Source: Martelella mediterranea DSM 17316 (GTDB lineage Bacteria > Pseudomonadota > Alphaproteobacteria > Rhizobiales > Rhizobiaceae). Taken from it: a stretch of DNA of 64,000 bases. This document shows, one piece after another, positions 38,489 to 47,299 of the stretch. The stretch is from NCBI RefSeq assembly GCF_002043005.1, contig NZ_CP020330.1:1561001-1625000 (forward strand), written 5' to 3'. Position numbers and translations under genes: made by a program. Each line of letters begins with the position of its first letter. Within the stretch, counting starts at the first letter, position 1. The notes below the pieces were generated by a model. That model was not told the DNA's origin, did no database searches, and saw only the letters and a list, made by a program, of their open reading frames with translations.

Positions 38489-38852
38489 TTCGGTTGTCCT
38501 CGTGGGTGGGGCCGGCATTGGCGCAACAGGGTGCAAGTCCTTCGATCAGCGGCGCGCAGAGGTCCGCATTGCCGCCGCAGCAATCCTGCAGGAGATAGAG
38601 CATGACGGCGCGGAAGCGCTCCAGATCGGCCCGGTAGATGATCGAACGTCCCTGCCGCTCATTGACGACGATGCCGGCACGGGAAAGCGTCGAAAGATGC
38701 GCCGACATGGTGTTTTGCGGAACGTCGAGCCTGCGGGCGAGTTCGCCCGCGGCGATGCCGTCCGGTTCGCTTTCCACAAGCAGCCGGAAGGTCTGAAGCC
38801 GGGTCGACTGCGCCAGTGCGGCCAGCGCCGCGATTGTCTGATTCTCATCCAT
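38469..38852 (-). CDS. arsR: ArsR-family arsenite-responsive repressor
   Basis: A 127-residue winged-helix repressor (ELARRLDVPQNTMSAHLSTLSRAGIV is the DNA-reading helix region). The metalloid site is C-terminal: C91-C92 and C99 (LLQDCCGGNADLCAPL), the pattern of the Acidithiobacillus/Agrobacterium type rather than the E. coli ELCVCDL type. A further C109-C110 follows. Arsenite binding would release the operator that overlaps its own start. Confidence 0.94.
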   Translation of the reverse strand: MDENQTIAALAALAQSTRLQTFRLLVESEPDGIAAGELARRLDVPQNTMSAHLSTLSRAGIVVNERQGRSIIYRADLERFRAVMLYLLQDCCGGNADLCAPLIEGLAPCCANAGPTHEDNRNDRPDL

Positions 38853-38875
38853 ATATCCAGAATAATGGATATATG
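38850..38875. promoter_or_regulatory. ars operator palindrome
   Basis: CATATATCCA (38850-38859) and TGGATATATG (38866-38875) form a perfect 10-bp inverted repeat with 6 bases between. The left arm contains the arsR start codon. Size, symmetry and place fit an ArsR/SmtB operator that would block the arsR start region. Confidence 0.8.
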
Positions 38876-38951
38876 ATCTTTGTCAAGCATCGACCTTGGC
38901 CTTCGCGATCGGGAAGGGTATGAGGGGCCGGAAGCTTGCGGAGTGAGCGAC

Positions 38952-39563
38952 ATGACCAAGTGCCTGATGCTGGATGTCGACGGCGTCGTCATCAGCGGCC
39001 CGGACGGCCAGTCCTGGGCCCGCGATATCGAGCGTGATCTCGGCATCGATCCGGACATGCTCGAAACCCATTTCTTCATACCGCACTGGCCGGAGATCGT
39101 CGCCGGCAGGAAGGCGCTGCGCGAGGTGCTGGAGGAATGCCTGCCGGTGCTGGCAGCGCCGGTCTCGCCGGATGATTTCATGGCCTACTGGTTCGAGCGC
39201 GATTCGACGATCGACCATGATGTGCTTGCGGCCTGCGACCGGCTGCGCGCGCACGGAACCCGCATCTTTCTAGCCACCAACCAGGAACATCTGCGCGCGG
39301 AATACCTGATGGCGCAACTGAACCTTTCCGATCGCGTCGACGGGATCGTCTATTCGGCGGCTGTGGGCGCGAAGAAGCCGGATCCGGCGTTCTTCGAGGC
39401 AGCCGAGGCAAAGAGCGGCTTTACCGGAGCGGACCATGTTCTGGTGGATGACCAGTTCAAGAATATCGAGGCGGCTCGGGCCTTCGGCTGGCGCGCGTTT
39501 CACTGGACCGGCGGCGAAGACCTTGAGGCGCTGCTGGACGCTGTCGGGCGAGACGGCGGGTAA
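38952..39563 (+). CDS. HAD-superfamily hydrolase
   Basis: A 203-residue phosphatase-like protein. Motif I is MLDVDGVVI (nucleophile D8, acid D10); motif II ATNQ; Lys in GAKKPDPAFF; motif IV VDDQFKNIEAA. Substrate unknown; the small cap suggests a phosphosugar or nucleotide phosphatase. It begins about 75 bases from the ars operator on the opposite strand. Confidence 0.88.
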   Translation: MTKCLMLDVDGVVISGPDGQSWARDIERDLGIDPDMLETHFFIPHWPEIVAGRKALREVLEECLPVLAAPVSPDDFMAYWFERDSTIDHDVLAACDRLRAHGTRIFLATNQEHLRAEYLMAQLNLSDRVDGIVYSAAVGAKKPDPAFFEAAEAKSGFTGADHVLVDDQFKNIEAARAFGWRAFHWTGGEDLEALLDAVGRDGG

Positions 39564-39662
39564 GGAGACGGGGTTGTCACGGATAGACGCCGAGGAGGAG
39601 ACGGTGTGCCTGATCGCTGATGTCGCCTTCCGATGATGCGCAATGTCGGCTAGAACGACGGC

Positions 39663-40442
39663 ATGCAGCCCTATCAAAATGAACAGATACAGTCGGCCTT
39701 GGCTCTCCTGCGCCGCGTTCTGGGCGATGCGCTGCTCGGTGCTTGTCTGCATGGGTCTGCGGTGTCGGGCGGGCTCCGGCCGCAGAGCGACATTGATCTG
39801 CTGGCGGTTGTTGACGCCGCGCTGACCGCGAGCCAGCGCAAAGCTCTGCTGATGGACCTTTTGCGCCTCTCCGGTCGTCACCCTGCCGCAGCCGGCGCGC
39901 CCCGTTGCCTTGAGGTCATGGTATTTTGCAAGGCTGACCTTGCGGGCGGTGACTACCCGGCGCAGGCTGAATTCCTCTACGGAGAGTGGTTGCGGAGCGC
40001 CTTCGAGGCCGGTGAGATCCCGATACCCGAACGTGATCCCGAATATTCCCTGATTATCGCACAGGCTCGTCAGCAGGCCATTTCCCTGCTCGGGCCAGAT
40101 GTGGGGGAACTGCTGCCGGATGTCTCGATAGAGCATGTCCGGCAGGCGATGCGCGATGTCCTTCCCGGTCTGCTGAGCGGGCTGCGCGGCGACGAGCGGA
40201 ATGTCCTGCTGACGTTTGCGCGAATGTGGTACACGGCCAGCACGGGGAAATTCCTCGCGAAGGACGCCGCCGCCAGTTGGGCGATCCCACGCCTCCCGAA
40301 CCCGGATGTCATGATGCTCGACCATGCGCGCCGGGCCTATCTTGGCGAGGTCGCAGACGACTGGACGAACCAGGGCGACGCCGCCCGGCAGTTGGCGGAG
40401 CGTCTCGGCGAATGCGTCAGCAATGCGCTGAAATCAGGATAG
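39663..40442 (+). CDS. AadA-like aminoglycoside nucleotidyltransferase
   Basis: A 259-residue protein matching ANT(3'')/ANT(9) enzymes in length and layout. The nucleotidyltransferase motif is HGSAVSGGLRPQSDIDLL, with metal ligands D43 and D45 and the third carboxylate E84. The C-terminal helical domain (AFARMWYT-type, here NVLLTFARMWYTASTGK) binds the drug. The family transfers AMP to streptomycin or spectinomycin. No integron site or transposase adjoins it, so it looks like a resident chromosomal gene. Confidence 0.85.
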   Translation: MQPYQNEQIQSALALLRRVLGDALLGACLHGSAVSGGLRPQSDIDLLAVVDAALTASQRKALLMDLLRLSGRHPAAAGAPRCLEVMVFCKADLAGGDYPAQAEFLYGEWLRSAFEAGEIPIPERDPEYSLIIAQARQQAISLLGPDVGELLPDVSIEHVRQAMRDVLPGLLSGLRGDERNVLLTFARMWYTASTGKFLAKDAAASWAIPRLPNPDVMMLDHARRAYLGEVADDWTNQGDAARQLAERLGECVSNALKSG

Positions 40443-40513
40443 GTTTCCGGCTGGACGAACCTTGGTCCAGTGGTTGCCAGTTCACGAATATCGAAGCGGG
40501 AGAGCCGCGTAAG

Positions 40514-41119
40514 CTACAGGCTCGTCCGCGCCCTGAGCGCTGCCACCAGCGTGCCCTCGTCGAGATAGTCGAGTTCGCCGCCGACCGGCACGCCATGGGC
40601 AAGCCGGGTCACCTTGATGTCGAGGCCTTCGAGCTGATCGGTGATGTAGTGGGCGGTCGCCTGGCCCTCGACGGTGGCGTTGACGGCGATGATCAGTTCG
40701 CGCACCTCGCCGGCCTTCACCCGGTCGACAAGGGCGGCGATGGTGAGATCGTCCGGCCCGATGCCGTCAAGCGGCGACAGCGTGCCGCCGAGCACGTGAT
40801 AGGCGGCGTTGAGCGCCGCCGCGCGCTCCAGCGCCCACAGATCGCCGACATCCTCCACCACGATGACGAGGCCCTGGTCGCGGGTCGGATCGGTGCAGAT
40901 CGTGCAGGGATCGGATGTGTCGACATTGCCGCAGGTGGAGCAGATCTGCACCTTGTCATAGGCATCCTGCATCGCGCCGGAGAGCGGGCCCATCAACTGG
41001 TCGCGCTTCTTGATCAGATGCAGCGCCGCGCGCCTGGCCGACCGCGGCCCAAGCCCCGGCACCTTCGCCAGAAGCTGGATCAGTTTTTCGATTTCGGGAC
41101 CGGTGACTCGTTTTGCCAT
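40514..41119 (-). CDS. recR: Recombination mediator RecR
   Basis: A 201-residue DNA-binding protein of the RecFOR pathway. A helix-hairpin-helix ([20 protein letters not shown]) is followed by a zinc finger C-x2-C...C-x2-C ([16 protein letters not shown]) and a Toprim domain ([14 protein letters not shown]). Order ybaB-recR after dnaX is the usual bacterial arrangement, though here a LysE gene and a repeat region separate recR from ybaB. Confidence 0.97.
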   Translation of the reverse strand: MAKRVTGPEIEKLIQLLAKVPGLGPRSARRAALHLIKKRDQLMGPLSGAMQDAYDKVQICSTCGNVDTSDPCTICTDPTRDQGLVIVVEDVGDLWALERAAALNAAYHVLGGTLSPLDGIGPDDLTIAALVDRVKAGEVRELIIAVNATVEGQATAHYITDQLEGLDIKVTRLAHGVPVGGELDYLDEGTLVAALRARTSL

Positions 41120-41466
41120 GAGTGCGCTTTATCCGATTGCGGCGGGCAATGGAAACATTATCCGGCGTGGGATCAAGACCTGCCCTCAATTCCACACCTG
41201 CTTTGATGGTTTTGTCCGGTGCTTAGGGTCACGCCCGCGGACAAGGCGAAGATTGTGGAATGACGGCAGGCGCTGCTCCCTCACCCGGCGCATCCGCGCC
41301 ACCCTCTCCCCACGGGGAGAGGGGGAGCGTGGGGCATGCTCGGTGTCTCCGACCGACGCCATCGTCGAACGCGGAGCGCCGCCCCTTCTCCCCTGAGGGG
41401 AGAAGGTGGCCGCAGGCCGGATGAGGGGGGCTCACGCAAACCGCGAGGACCCAGTCATTTCCCACC
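41120..41466. repeat. Composite palindromic repeat between recR and lysE-like gene
   Basis: An outer inverted repeat CCCTCACCCGGC (41278-41289) / GCCGGATGAGGG (41416-41427) encloses two perfect 10-bp hairpins: CCCTCTCCCC/GGGGAGAGGG (41302-41323) and CCTTCTCCCC/GGGGAGAAGG (41384-41406). This is a common rhizobial intergenic repeat type. The rest of the gap shows no gene. Confidence 0.85.
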
Positions 41467-42078
41467 CTACCGCGTCGCTATCGCCACGGCTGCGCCGCCG
41501 ATCATGCCAGCGCTGAGGCGGTTGGCGATCTTCATGGCGCGGGGGCTTTTCAGCAGCCGGCGGGCCCTGGTGGCCAGGAACACCCATGCGAGATCGACCA
41601 CGGCGAGCACCAGCAGCAGCGTGACGGTGAGTTCCAGCCAGCCGACAAGGGTGACGCTTGCGAGATCGAGGATCGTCGGCAGCAGCGCCACATAGAACAT
41701 CATGATCTTCGGGTTGCCGATGGTGATGCTGATGCCGGTCAAAAACATCTTCCAGCCGGAGCTTGCCTGCGGCAGTTCCGCGCCGGCGGTCTCTGTCCTT
41801 GCGAACCACATCTTCCAGGCGAGCCAGAAAAGATAGGCGACGCCCGCCCATTTGATCGCCACAAACACGCCATGAAAGCTGGTGGCGACGGCCGCCAGCC
41901 CGAACACCGCCAGCGTCAGCCACAGCGCCTCGCCCAGCCACATCGCCGCCAGAAACGGCAGCACGTCGCGGTGCCCGCGCGACAAGACGCGGGCGACGAG
42001 GGCTGCCACGCTCGGCCCTGGAGAGCCGGCGGCGACGAACAGCGTGATGGCGAACAGGGCGAGCGCGCCGAGCGTCAT
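41467..42078 (-). CDS. LysE/RhtB-family exporter
   Basis: A 203-residue membrane protein with about six helices. The N-terminal motif AAGSPGPSVAALVARVLSRGHRDVLPFL is the GPxxxxV...G pattern of LysE/RhtB amino-acid and metabolite exporters. Substrate not predictable. It sits between recR and ybaB on the same strand. Confidence 0.92.
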   Translation of the reverse strand: MTLGALALFAITLFVAAGSPGPSVAALVARVLSRGHRDVLPFLAAMWLGEALWLTLAVFGLAAVATSFHGVFVAIKWAGVAYLFWLAWKMWFARTETAGAELPQASSGWKMFLTGISITIGNPKIMMFYVALLPTILDLASVTLVGWLELTVTLLLVLAVVDLAWVFLATRARRLLKSPRAMKIANRLSAGMIGGAAVAIATR

Positions 42079-42088
42079 GGCGCTGTCC

Positions 42089-42412
42089 TCAGAAGGGCAG
42101 CTTCATGCCGGGCGGGATCGGCAGACCGGCGGTCAGTTCCTTGGTCATTTCCTCCGCCTTCTCGCCGGCGCGGTCCTTGGCGTCGCGGTGGGCGGCGACG
42201 ATCAGGTCTTCCAGCATCTCGGCCTCGTCGCCGTTAAGCAGGCTCGGATCGATCTTGATCGACAGCATGTCGCCCTTGCCGGTCATTTCGATCTGCACCA
42301 TGCCGCCGCCGGAAACGCCTTCCACCCGGGCGGCCGCGATCTCTTCCTGCAGCTGCTCCATCTTGGCCTGCATTTCCTTGACCTTGCCCATCATGCCCAT
42401 CAGATCGCGCAT
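42089..42412 (-). CDS. ybaB: YbaB/EbfC nucleoid-associated protein
   Basis: A 107-residue DNA-binding protein. Long helices (MGKVKEMQAKMEQLQEEIAAARVEG) flank the small sheet with VQIEMTGKGDMLSIKIDPSLL. A dimer forms tweezers binding DNA. It follows dnaX by 22 bases. Confidence 0.95.
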   Translation of the reverse strand: MRDLMGMMGKVKEMQAKMEQLQEEIAAARVEGVSGGGMVQIEMTGKGDMLSIKIDPSLLNGDEAEMLEDLIVAAHRDAKDRAGEKAEEMTKELTAGLPIPPGMKLPF

Positions 42413-42434
42413 GTCATCTCCTTGAATGTTGTTT

Positions 42435-44309
42435 CTATTCGTCGATATCGTCTTCCGGCAGCACGTCGCCATCCTCGTTGACGGCGGCGTCGGGCGCATC
42501 GCCGTCTGCCGTATCGGGTGTTTCCGTCTCGGCGCGCACGCGGACGTCGCGGATTTCCGCGCCGGGGAAGAATTTCAGGATCGCGGCGATATCCGGGTCC
42601 TCGCGGGCATCGCGGAAGCGCTGCTCGCGCTCGGCTTCCTCGGCTTCCAGCAGCGTCGGCGCGCCGGCCTCCTTGCTGAGGCTGACGAACCAGCTCTCGC
42701 CGGTCCATTCGCGAAGCTTCGCGCCGAGATCGTTGAGGAAGGTCGCGGATGTGCCGGGCAGAAGGTTGACCTCCAGCCGGCCGGGCTCAAGCCGCACCAG
42801 CCGCACGAAATTGCGGATTTCCGAGCGCATCTTGATCGCGCGGTTCTTCGAGCAAAGGTCTGTAATGTCCTGCAGCGATTTGATCGCCGAGGTCTTCTGC
42901 GGTTCGGGGGCGGGCTCCGGCTCGGCCTCCACGGTTTCCGGCTGCGGCGCGATCTCCGGTTGGCGGGCTTCTGCGCTTTGCGGATGCAGCATGGTGACGG
43001 TCGCGGATTGGCGGGGCGCTTCGCCGGTCTGGCGGGCGGAAACGGCATTGGCGCTGCCGGAACCGCCACCCTGCGGGCGACCGGCCGGCGGCGCGGATGG
43101 GGCCGCCGCTGCGCCGCCCTCCTCCAGCGCCAGCAGCCTGCGGGCGGCATCTTCCGGCGAGGGCAGGCTTGCGGCGTGGGCGAGGCGGATCAGCACCATT
43201 TCGGCGGCGCCCAGCGGGCGGGCGGCGTTTTCGGTCTCGGGAATGCCCTTCAGCAGCATCTGCCAGATGCGCGACAGCGCGGAGACCGCGACCTTTTCGG
43301 CAAAGCCGGCGCCCGCAGTGCGTTCGATCTCGCTCAGCGACACGTCTTCCGCGCCCTCGGGCACATATTTCAACCGCGTCACCAGATGGGTGAAATCCGC
43401 AAGATCATTGAGCACGACCACGGGATTGGCCCCGGCCTCATACTGCGACTGGAATTCGGCCAGCGCCGCAGCAACATCGCCGGTCACGATATGGCCGAAC
43501 AGATCGACAATCCGGGCGCGGTCGGCAAGGCCCAGCATCGCCCGCACGGCGGATGCTTCCACATGGCCGCTGCCATGCGAAATCGCCTGGTCGAGCAGCG
43601 ACAGCCCGTCGCGCGCCGAGCCCTCGGCGGCGCGGGCGATCATCTGCACCGCCTCGTCCTCGATCTCGACGCCTTCCTTGGCGGCAATCGTGGAAAACAG
43701 CCGCACCAGATCGGCGGCCGGAATCCGGCGCAGGTCGAAGCGCTGGCAGCGCGACAGCACCGTGATCGGAACTTTCCGGATTTCAGTGGTGGCGAAGATG
43801 AATTTCACATGCTCGGGCGGCTCTTCCAGCGTCTTCAGCAGGCCGTTGAAGGCCTGGTTGGAGAGCATGTGCACCTCGTCGATGATGTAGACCTTGTAGC
43901 GCGCGGTCGAGGGCCGGTAGCGCACCTGATCGATGATCTCGCGGATATCGTCGATGCCGGTATGGGAGGCGGCGTCCATCTCGATCACGTCGACATGGCG
44001 ACCTTCCATGATCGCCTGGCAGTGCTCGCCGATTTCCTTCAGCTCGATCGTCGGCTTGTCGATGGCGTCGGACTTGTAGTTGAGGCCGCGGGCGAGAATC
44101 CGGGCGGTGGTGGTCTTGCCGACGCCGCGCACCCCGGTCAGCATATAGGCCTGGGCGATGCGGCCGGTCTCGAAGGCGTTGGTCAGCGTGCGCACCATCG
44201 CCTCCTGGCCGACCATCAGGTCGGAGAAATCCTTCGGACGGTACTTGCGCGCAAGCACGCGGTATCCGGCGTCTTTTTCGCGCTGCTGTTCGTTCTCGGC
44301 CATTGCCAC
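42435..44309 (-). CDS. dnaX: DNA polymerase III subunits gamma/tau
   Basis: A 624-residue clamp-loader ATPase. Walker A GVRGVGKTTTARI, Walker B YIIDEVHMLS and the SRC motif VLSRCQRFDLRR are intact. The zinc-finger segment that has four Cys in E. coli reads LNYKSDAIDKPTIELKEIGEHC here, with a single Cys, so zinc binding is probably lost, as seen in Rhizobiales relatives. The C-terminal tau part (about 400-624) is Pro/Glu-rich, then folded. No slippery A-run for a short gamma form was noticed. Confidence 0.96.
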   Translation of the reverse strand: MAMAENEQQREKDAGYRVLARKYRPKDFSDLMVGQEAMVRTLTNAFETGRIAQAYMLTGVRGVGKTTTARILARGLNYKSDAIDKPTIELKEIGEHCQAIMEGRHVDVIEMDAASHTGIDDIREIIDQVRYRPSTARYKVYIIDEVHMLSNQAFNGLLKTLEEPPEHVKFIFATTEIRKVPITVLSRCQRFDLRRIPAADLVRLFSTIAAKEGVEIEDEAVQMIARAAEGSARDGLSLLDQAISHGSGHVEASAVRAMLGLADRARIVDLFGHIVTGDVAAALAEFQSQYEAGANPVVVLNDLADFTHLVTRLKYVPEGAEDVSLSEIERTAGAGFAEKVAVSALSRIWQMLLKGIPETENAARPLGAAEMVLIRLAHAASLPSPEDAARRLLALEEGGAAAAPSAPPAGRPQGGGSGSANAVSARQTGEAPRQSATVTMLHPQSAEARQPEIAPQPETVEAEPEPAPEPQKTSAIKSLQDITDLCSKNRAIKMRSEIRNFVRLVRLEPGRLEVNLLPGTSATFLNDLGAKLREWTGESWFVSLSKEAGAPTLLEAEEAEREQRFRDAREDPDIAAILKFFPGAEIRDVRVRAETETPDTADGDAPDAAVNEDGDVLPEDDIDE

Positions 44310-44430
44310 CTTTCCTGTCCGGTTTGCGACCGGGTTTTCAACAATAGCCCATGCCGTGCGGCTCTGTCACAGAGTGCGGCTCAGTCTGGCAGAGCTTTCG
44401 GCGAAATGCACAGAATTTCTGAGGCCGATG

Positions 44431-44901
44431 TCAGGCAGCGGGCTCGGCACAGACATCGACCCAGTCGGCGCCGGTGATTTCGGCAAGCCTTTCGGGCGCA
44501 ATCCGGATCGCGGCATTGCGGGAGCCTGCGGCCGGCACCACCTCGTCGAACGCCTTCAGGCTTTCATCGCAGTAAACCCGGATCGGGCTTGCGAGGCCGA
44601 AGGGGCAGACGCCGCCGACCGGATGGCCGGTGATCGCCTCGACGTCTTCGAGCGGCAGCATTTTCACCTTGCCGCCAAAGGCCGCCTTGGCCTTCTTGTT
44701 GTCGATCCGCGCATCGCCGCGCGCGACCAGCAGAAACACGTCATCCTTCACGCTGAAGGAGAGCGTCTTGGCGATCTGAGCGGGGGCGACATTATGGGCG
44801 CTTGCTGCCTCTTCCACCGTCGCGCTTGAGGCTTCGGTCTCGATGATGTCGATGTCGGGGGCGGCCGTGTCGAGATGGGCGCGCACGCTTTCGAGGCTCA
44901 T
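44431..44901 (-). CDS. YbaK-type aminoacyl-tRNA deacylase
   Basis: A 156-residue deacylase. AQIAKTLSFSVKDDVFLLVARGDARIDNKKAK contains the catalytic Lys, and GHPVGGVCPFGL is the YbaK/ProX substrate-loop motif. It clears mischarged tRNA in trans. This subtype differs from the PrdX-like enzyme at 15184. The SRP RNA gene lies just upstream. Confidence 0.9.
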   Translation of the reverse strand: MSLESVRAHLDTAAPDIDIIETEASSATVEEAASAHNVAPAQIAKTLSFSVKDDVFLLVARGDARIDNKKAKAAFGGKVKMLPLEDVEAITGHPVGGVCPFGLASPIRVYCDESLKAFDEVVPAAGSRNAAIRIAPERLAEITGADWVDVCAEPAA

Positions 44902-44931
44902 GGCGTCTCCGGAACGATCCGTCGATAAGGT

Positions 44932-45027
44932 GGGAGGCCGGCACGATGACCCGTACACAACTCGTTGGGGCTGCTTCCTTCCGGACCTGACCCGGTTGGC
45001 GAGTGGCACGTCCACCACCAGCCTCCC
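44932..45027 (-). ncRNA. ffs: Signal recognition particle RNA (4.5S, bacterial small type)
   Basis: On the minus strand, the 96-nt RNA starts GGGAGGC (45027-45021) and ends GCCTCCC (44938-44932), which pair. The apical conserved block reads GGTCAGGTCCGGAAGGAAGC with the GGAA tetraloop and the internal-loop bases bound by Ffh. This RNA scaffolds targeting of membrane proteins. Confidence 0.96.
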
Positions 45028-45180
45028 GTCCGGACATATCGTCAATTCGGCCGGTGAATGCAAGCTTGGCGGCGAAAAAATCTGGCTTAAGGATCGCCGT
45101 GCGCCTCGGCGCTGCGGATTGGCATTTGCCGTCGTCGTCCCATTTGATACAGATGGAGCGAGTCATTGCGAAGGAACGAC

Positions 45181-45588
45181 ATGCAGGAATTTCAGATCGA
45201 TCCGCGTCTCGAGCGCGACAGCATGGCGATCGCCGATCTGGGGCTCTGCCAGTTGCGGCTGATGCGCGATGCGCGCTGGCCCTGGCTGCTGGCCGTGCCG
45301 CAGCGTGCCGGGATCGAGGAGATGTTCGATCTGGCGCCGCTCGACCAGACCATGCTGACCTTCGAGGTCAATGAGGCGGCCAAGGCGCTGAAAGCCGTCA
45401 CCGGCGCGACCAAGATCAATATCGCGGCGATCGGCAACATGGTGCGCCAGCTCCATGTCCATGTCGTCGCCCGGTTCGAGGGCGATGCCAACTGGCCGGG
45501 TCCGATCTGGGGCTACGGCACGCGGGAGTCGCGCTCCGATGACGACTGCGCGGCCCTGGCGCGCAAGATTGCAGAGGCAATGGCATGA
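45181..45588 (+). CDS. HIT-family hydrolase
   Basis: A 135-residue protein with QLHVHVVARFEGDANWPGPIWG, the histidine-triad loop (variant HVHVV) that hydrolyses nucleotide phosphoramidates or dinucleotides. The start ATG 45181 follows AAGGA. It ends in an ATGA overlap with nudC, so the two are co-translated. Confidence 0.88.
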   Translation: MQEFQIDPRLERDSMAIADLGLCQLRLMRDARWPWLLAVPQRAGIEEMFDLAPLDQTMLTFEVNEAAKALKAVTGATKINIAAIGNMVRQLHVHVVARFEGDANWPGPIWGYGTRESRSDDDCAALARKIAEAMA

Positions 45589-46538
45589 CATCACTGTTCT
45601 TCAAGGCCGGCCCGCACGAGGATCCGAGCGCGCTGACCGCCTTTGCCGGCTGCCGGATCATCCGCGACAGCGAACACCGCGACGAGGAAACGCTGGAAAA
45701 GGCCGCCGCCGAGCCCAATGCCCGTTTTTTCGGCTTTGCCGGCGGCAAGGGCATCGTCAAGCATGAGCGCCAGGTGCTCGATCCCTATTTCGCCCGTTAT
45801 GAGCTGGCGGCGTATTCTCCCGATCCCGAAAGCGCGATCCTGCTCGGCCGCGAGCCCTCCGGCGCGCCGCTGATCTCGATCAAGCTCGGCCTCGATCCCG
45901 AGGCCCTGCCGGGGCATCTGAAGGCGCTCACCACCCGCGCCGCCTACAGCGAAAGCATGCTCGATCGCGCCACGCTCGGCGCCTTCGCGCTCGCCGTCAG
46001 CCTCAACGCCTGGATTGACAATCACCGCTTCTGCGGCCGCTGCGGTTCGCCGTCGAAGTCGGCCGCCGGCGGGTTTCGGCGCGAATGCACGGCCTGCGGC
46101 AACATGATGTTTCCGCGCACCGATCCGGTGGTGATCATGCTGATCGTGGATGAGGCCGGCGACCGTGTTCTGCTGGGGCGCAGCCCGCATTTCCCGGCCG
46201 GCCGCTATTCCTGCCTCGCCGGCTTTCTGGAGCCCGGCGAGACCGTCGAGGACGCGGTGCGGCGCGAGACGCTGGAGGAATCCGGCATCCGCGTCGGCGC
46301 GGTGCGCTATCATGCCTCCCAGCCCTGGCCGATGCCGCATTCGCTGATGCTCGGCTGCTACGGCAAGGCGGAAAACTTCGATATCAGCCCGGATGACGCC
46401 GAGCTTGAAGACTGTCGCTGGTTTTCCCGCGACGAGCTTGCCGCAATCGTTGACGGCACGCATCCAGACGGCATCAACGCGCCGCCGGATGGCGCGATCG
46501 CCTTCCGGCTGGTGCGCGATTTCCTCGACTGGAAATAG
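45585..46538 (+). CDS. nudC: NADH pyrophosphatase NudC
   Basis: A 317-residue Nudix enzyme that hydrolyses NADH/NAD and removes NAD caps from RNA. A four-Cys zinc ribbon (FCGRCG...CTACGN) lies at about 146-166. The Nudix box is GFLEPGETVEDAVRRETLEESG. SQPWPMPHSLM is the NudC-specific SQPWPFPxS motif. Confidence 0.96.
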   Translation: MTSLFFKAGPHEDPSALTAFAGCRIIRDSEHRDEETLEKAAAEPNARFFGFAGGKGIVKHERQVLDPYFARYELAAYSPDPESAILLGREPSGAPLISIKLGLDPEALPGHLKALTTRAAYSESMLDRATLGAFALAVSLNAWIDNHRFCGRCGSPSKSAAGGFRRECTACGNMMFPRTDPVVIMLIVDEAGDRVLLGRSPHFPAGRYSCLAGFLEPGETVEDAVRRETLEESGIRVGAVRYHASQPWPMPHSLMLGCYGKAENFDISPDDAELEDCRWFSRDELAAIVDGTHPDGINAPPDGAIAFRLVRDFLDWK

Positions 46539-46540
46539 CG

Positions 46541-47227
46541 GTGGCCGGCTCGCGCTCGGAACGGCTGCTGGCGCTCTTGCAGGTGCTGCGCGGCCATCGC
46601 TATCCGGTTTCAGGCAGCAGCCTTGCCGATGAGCTCGGCATCAGTCTCAGAACACTCTACCGCGATATCGCGAGCCTGAGGGCGCAGGGCGCGGCGATCG
46701 AAGGCGAGGCGGGCGTCGGCTATGTGCTGCGTCCGGGCTTCCTGTTGCCGCCGATGATGTTCTCGCAGGAGGAGATCGAGGCGCTGGTGCTCGGCAGCCG
46801 CTGGGTGGCGAGATCCACCGATGCCAAGCTTTCCGAAGCCGCCGCGGCCGCCCTTGCCAAGATCACGGCCGTGCTACCGCCTGCGCTCTGCGATGCGGTG
46901 GATGAAACGGCGCTGATCATCGGTCCGCGTGCGCTTGTCGAGGAGAAGGCCGATATCCCGGCGCTTCGAAGCGCGATCCGCCATGAGCGAAAGCTCGAGA
47001 TCGGCTACAGCGATGAGGCCGGCGCGATCACCCGCAGGATCATCTGGCCGTTCGGCCTCGCCTATTTCGAGAGCGTGCGTGTGGTTCTCGGCTGGTGCGA
47101 GTTGCGTCAGGATTTCCGCCATTTCCGCACCGACCGGATCGCAAGCATGACGGAGCCCGGCGAGCGCTACCCGAAACGCCGCGCGGCGCTGCTGGCCGAA
47201 TGGCGGCGAACGATGAATTATACGTGA
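46541..47227 (+). CDS. WYL-domain transcriptional regulator (YafY-like)
   Basis: A 228-residue regulator starting at GTG 46541. The N-terminal HTH (LADELGISLRTLYRDIASLRAQGAAI) is followed by a WYL domain (LEIGYSDEAGAITRRIIWPFGLAYF) that binds a ligand. The next gene encodes a VOC protein 72 bases downstream, a recurring pair in proteobacteria, so the regulator probably controls it. Confidence 0.9.
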   Translation: MAGSRSERLLALLQVLRGHRYPVSGSSLADELGISLRTLYRDIASLRAQGAAIEGEAGVGYVLRPGFLLPPMMFSQEEIEALVLGSRWVARSTDAKLSEAAAAALAKITAVLPPALCDAVDETALIIGPRALVEEKADIPALRSAIRHERKLEIGYSDEAGAITRRIIWPFGLAYFESVRVVLGWCELRQDFRHFRTDRIASMTEPGERYPKRRAALLAEWRRTMNYT

Positions 47228-47299
47228 AGGCTGCTGACAGAACCTGTCACCGGCAGGCCTTAAGGCTCTCCTCGTTCCCGCAAACGAAGGAGAAACCCA

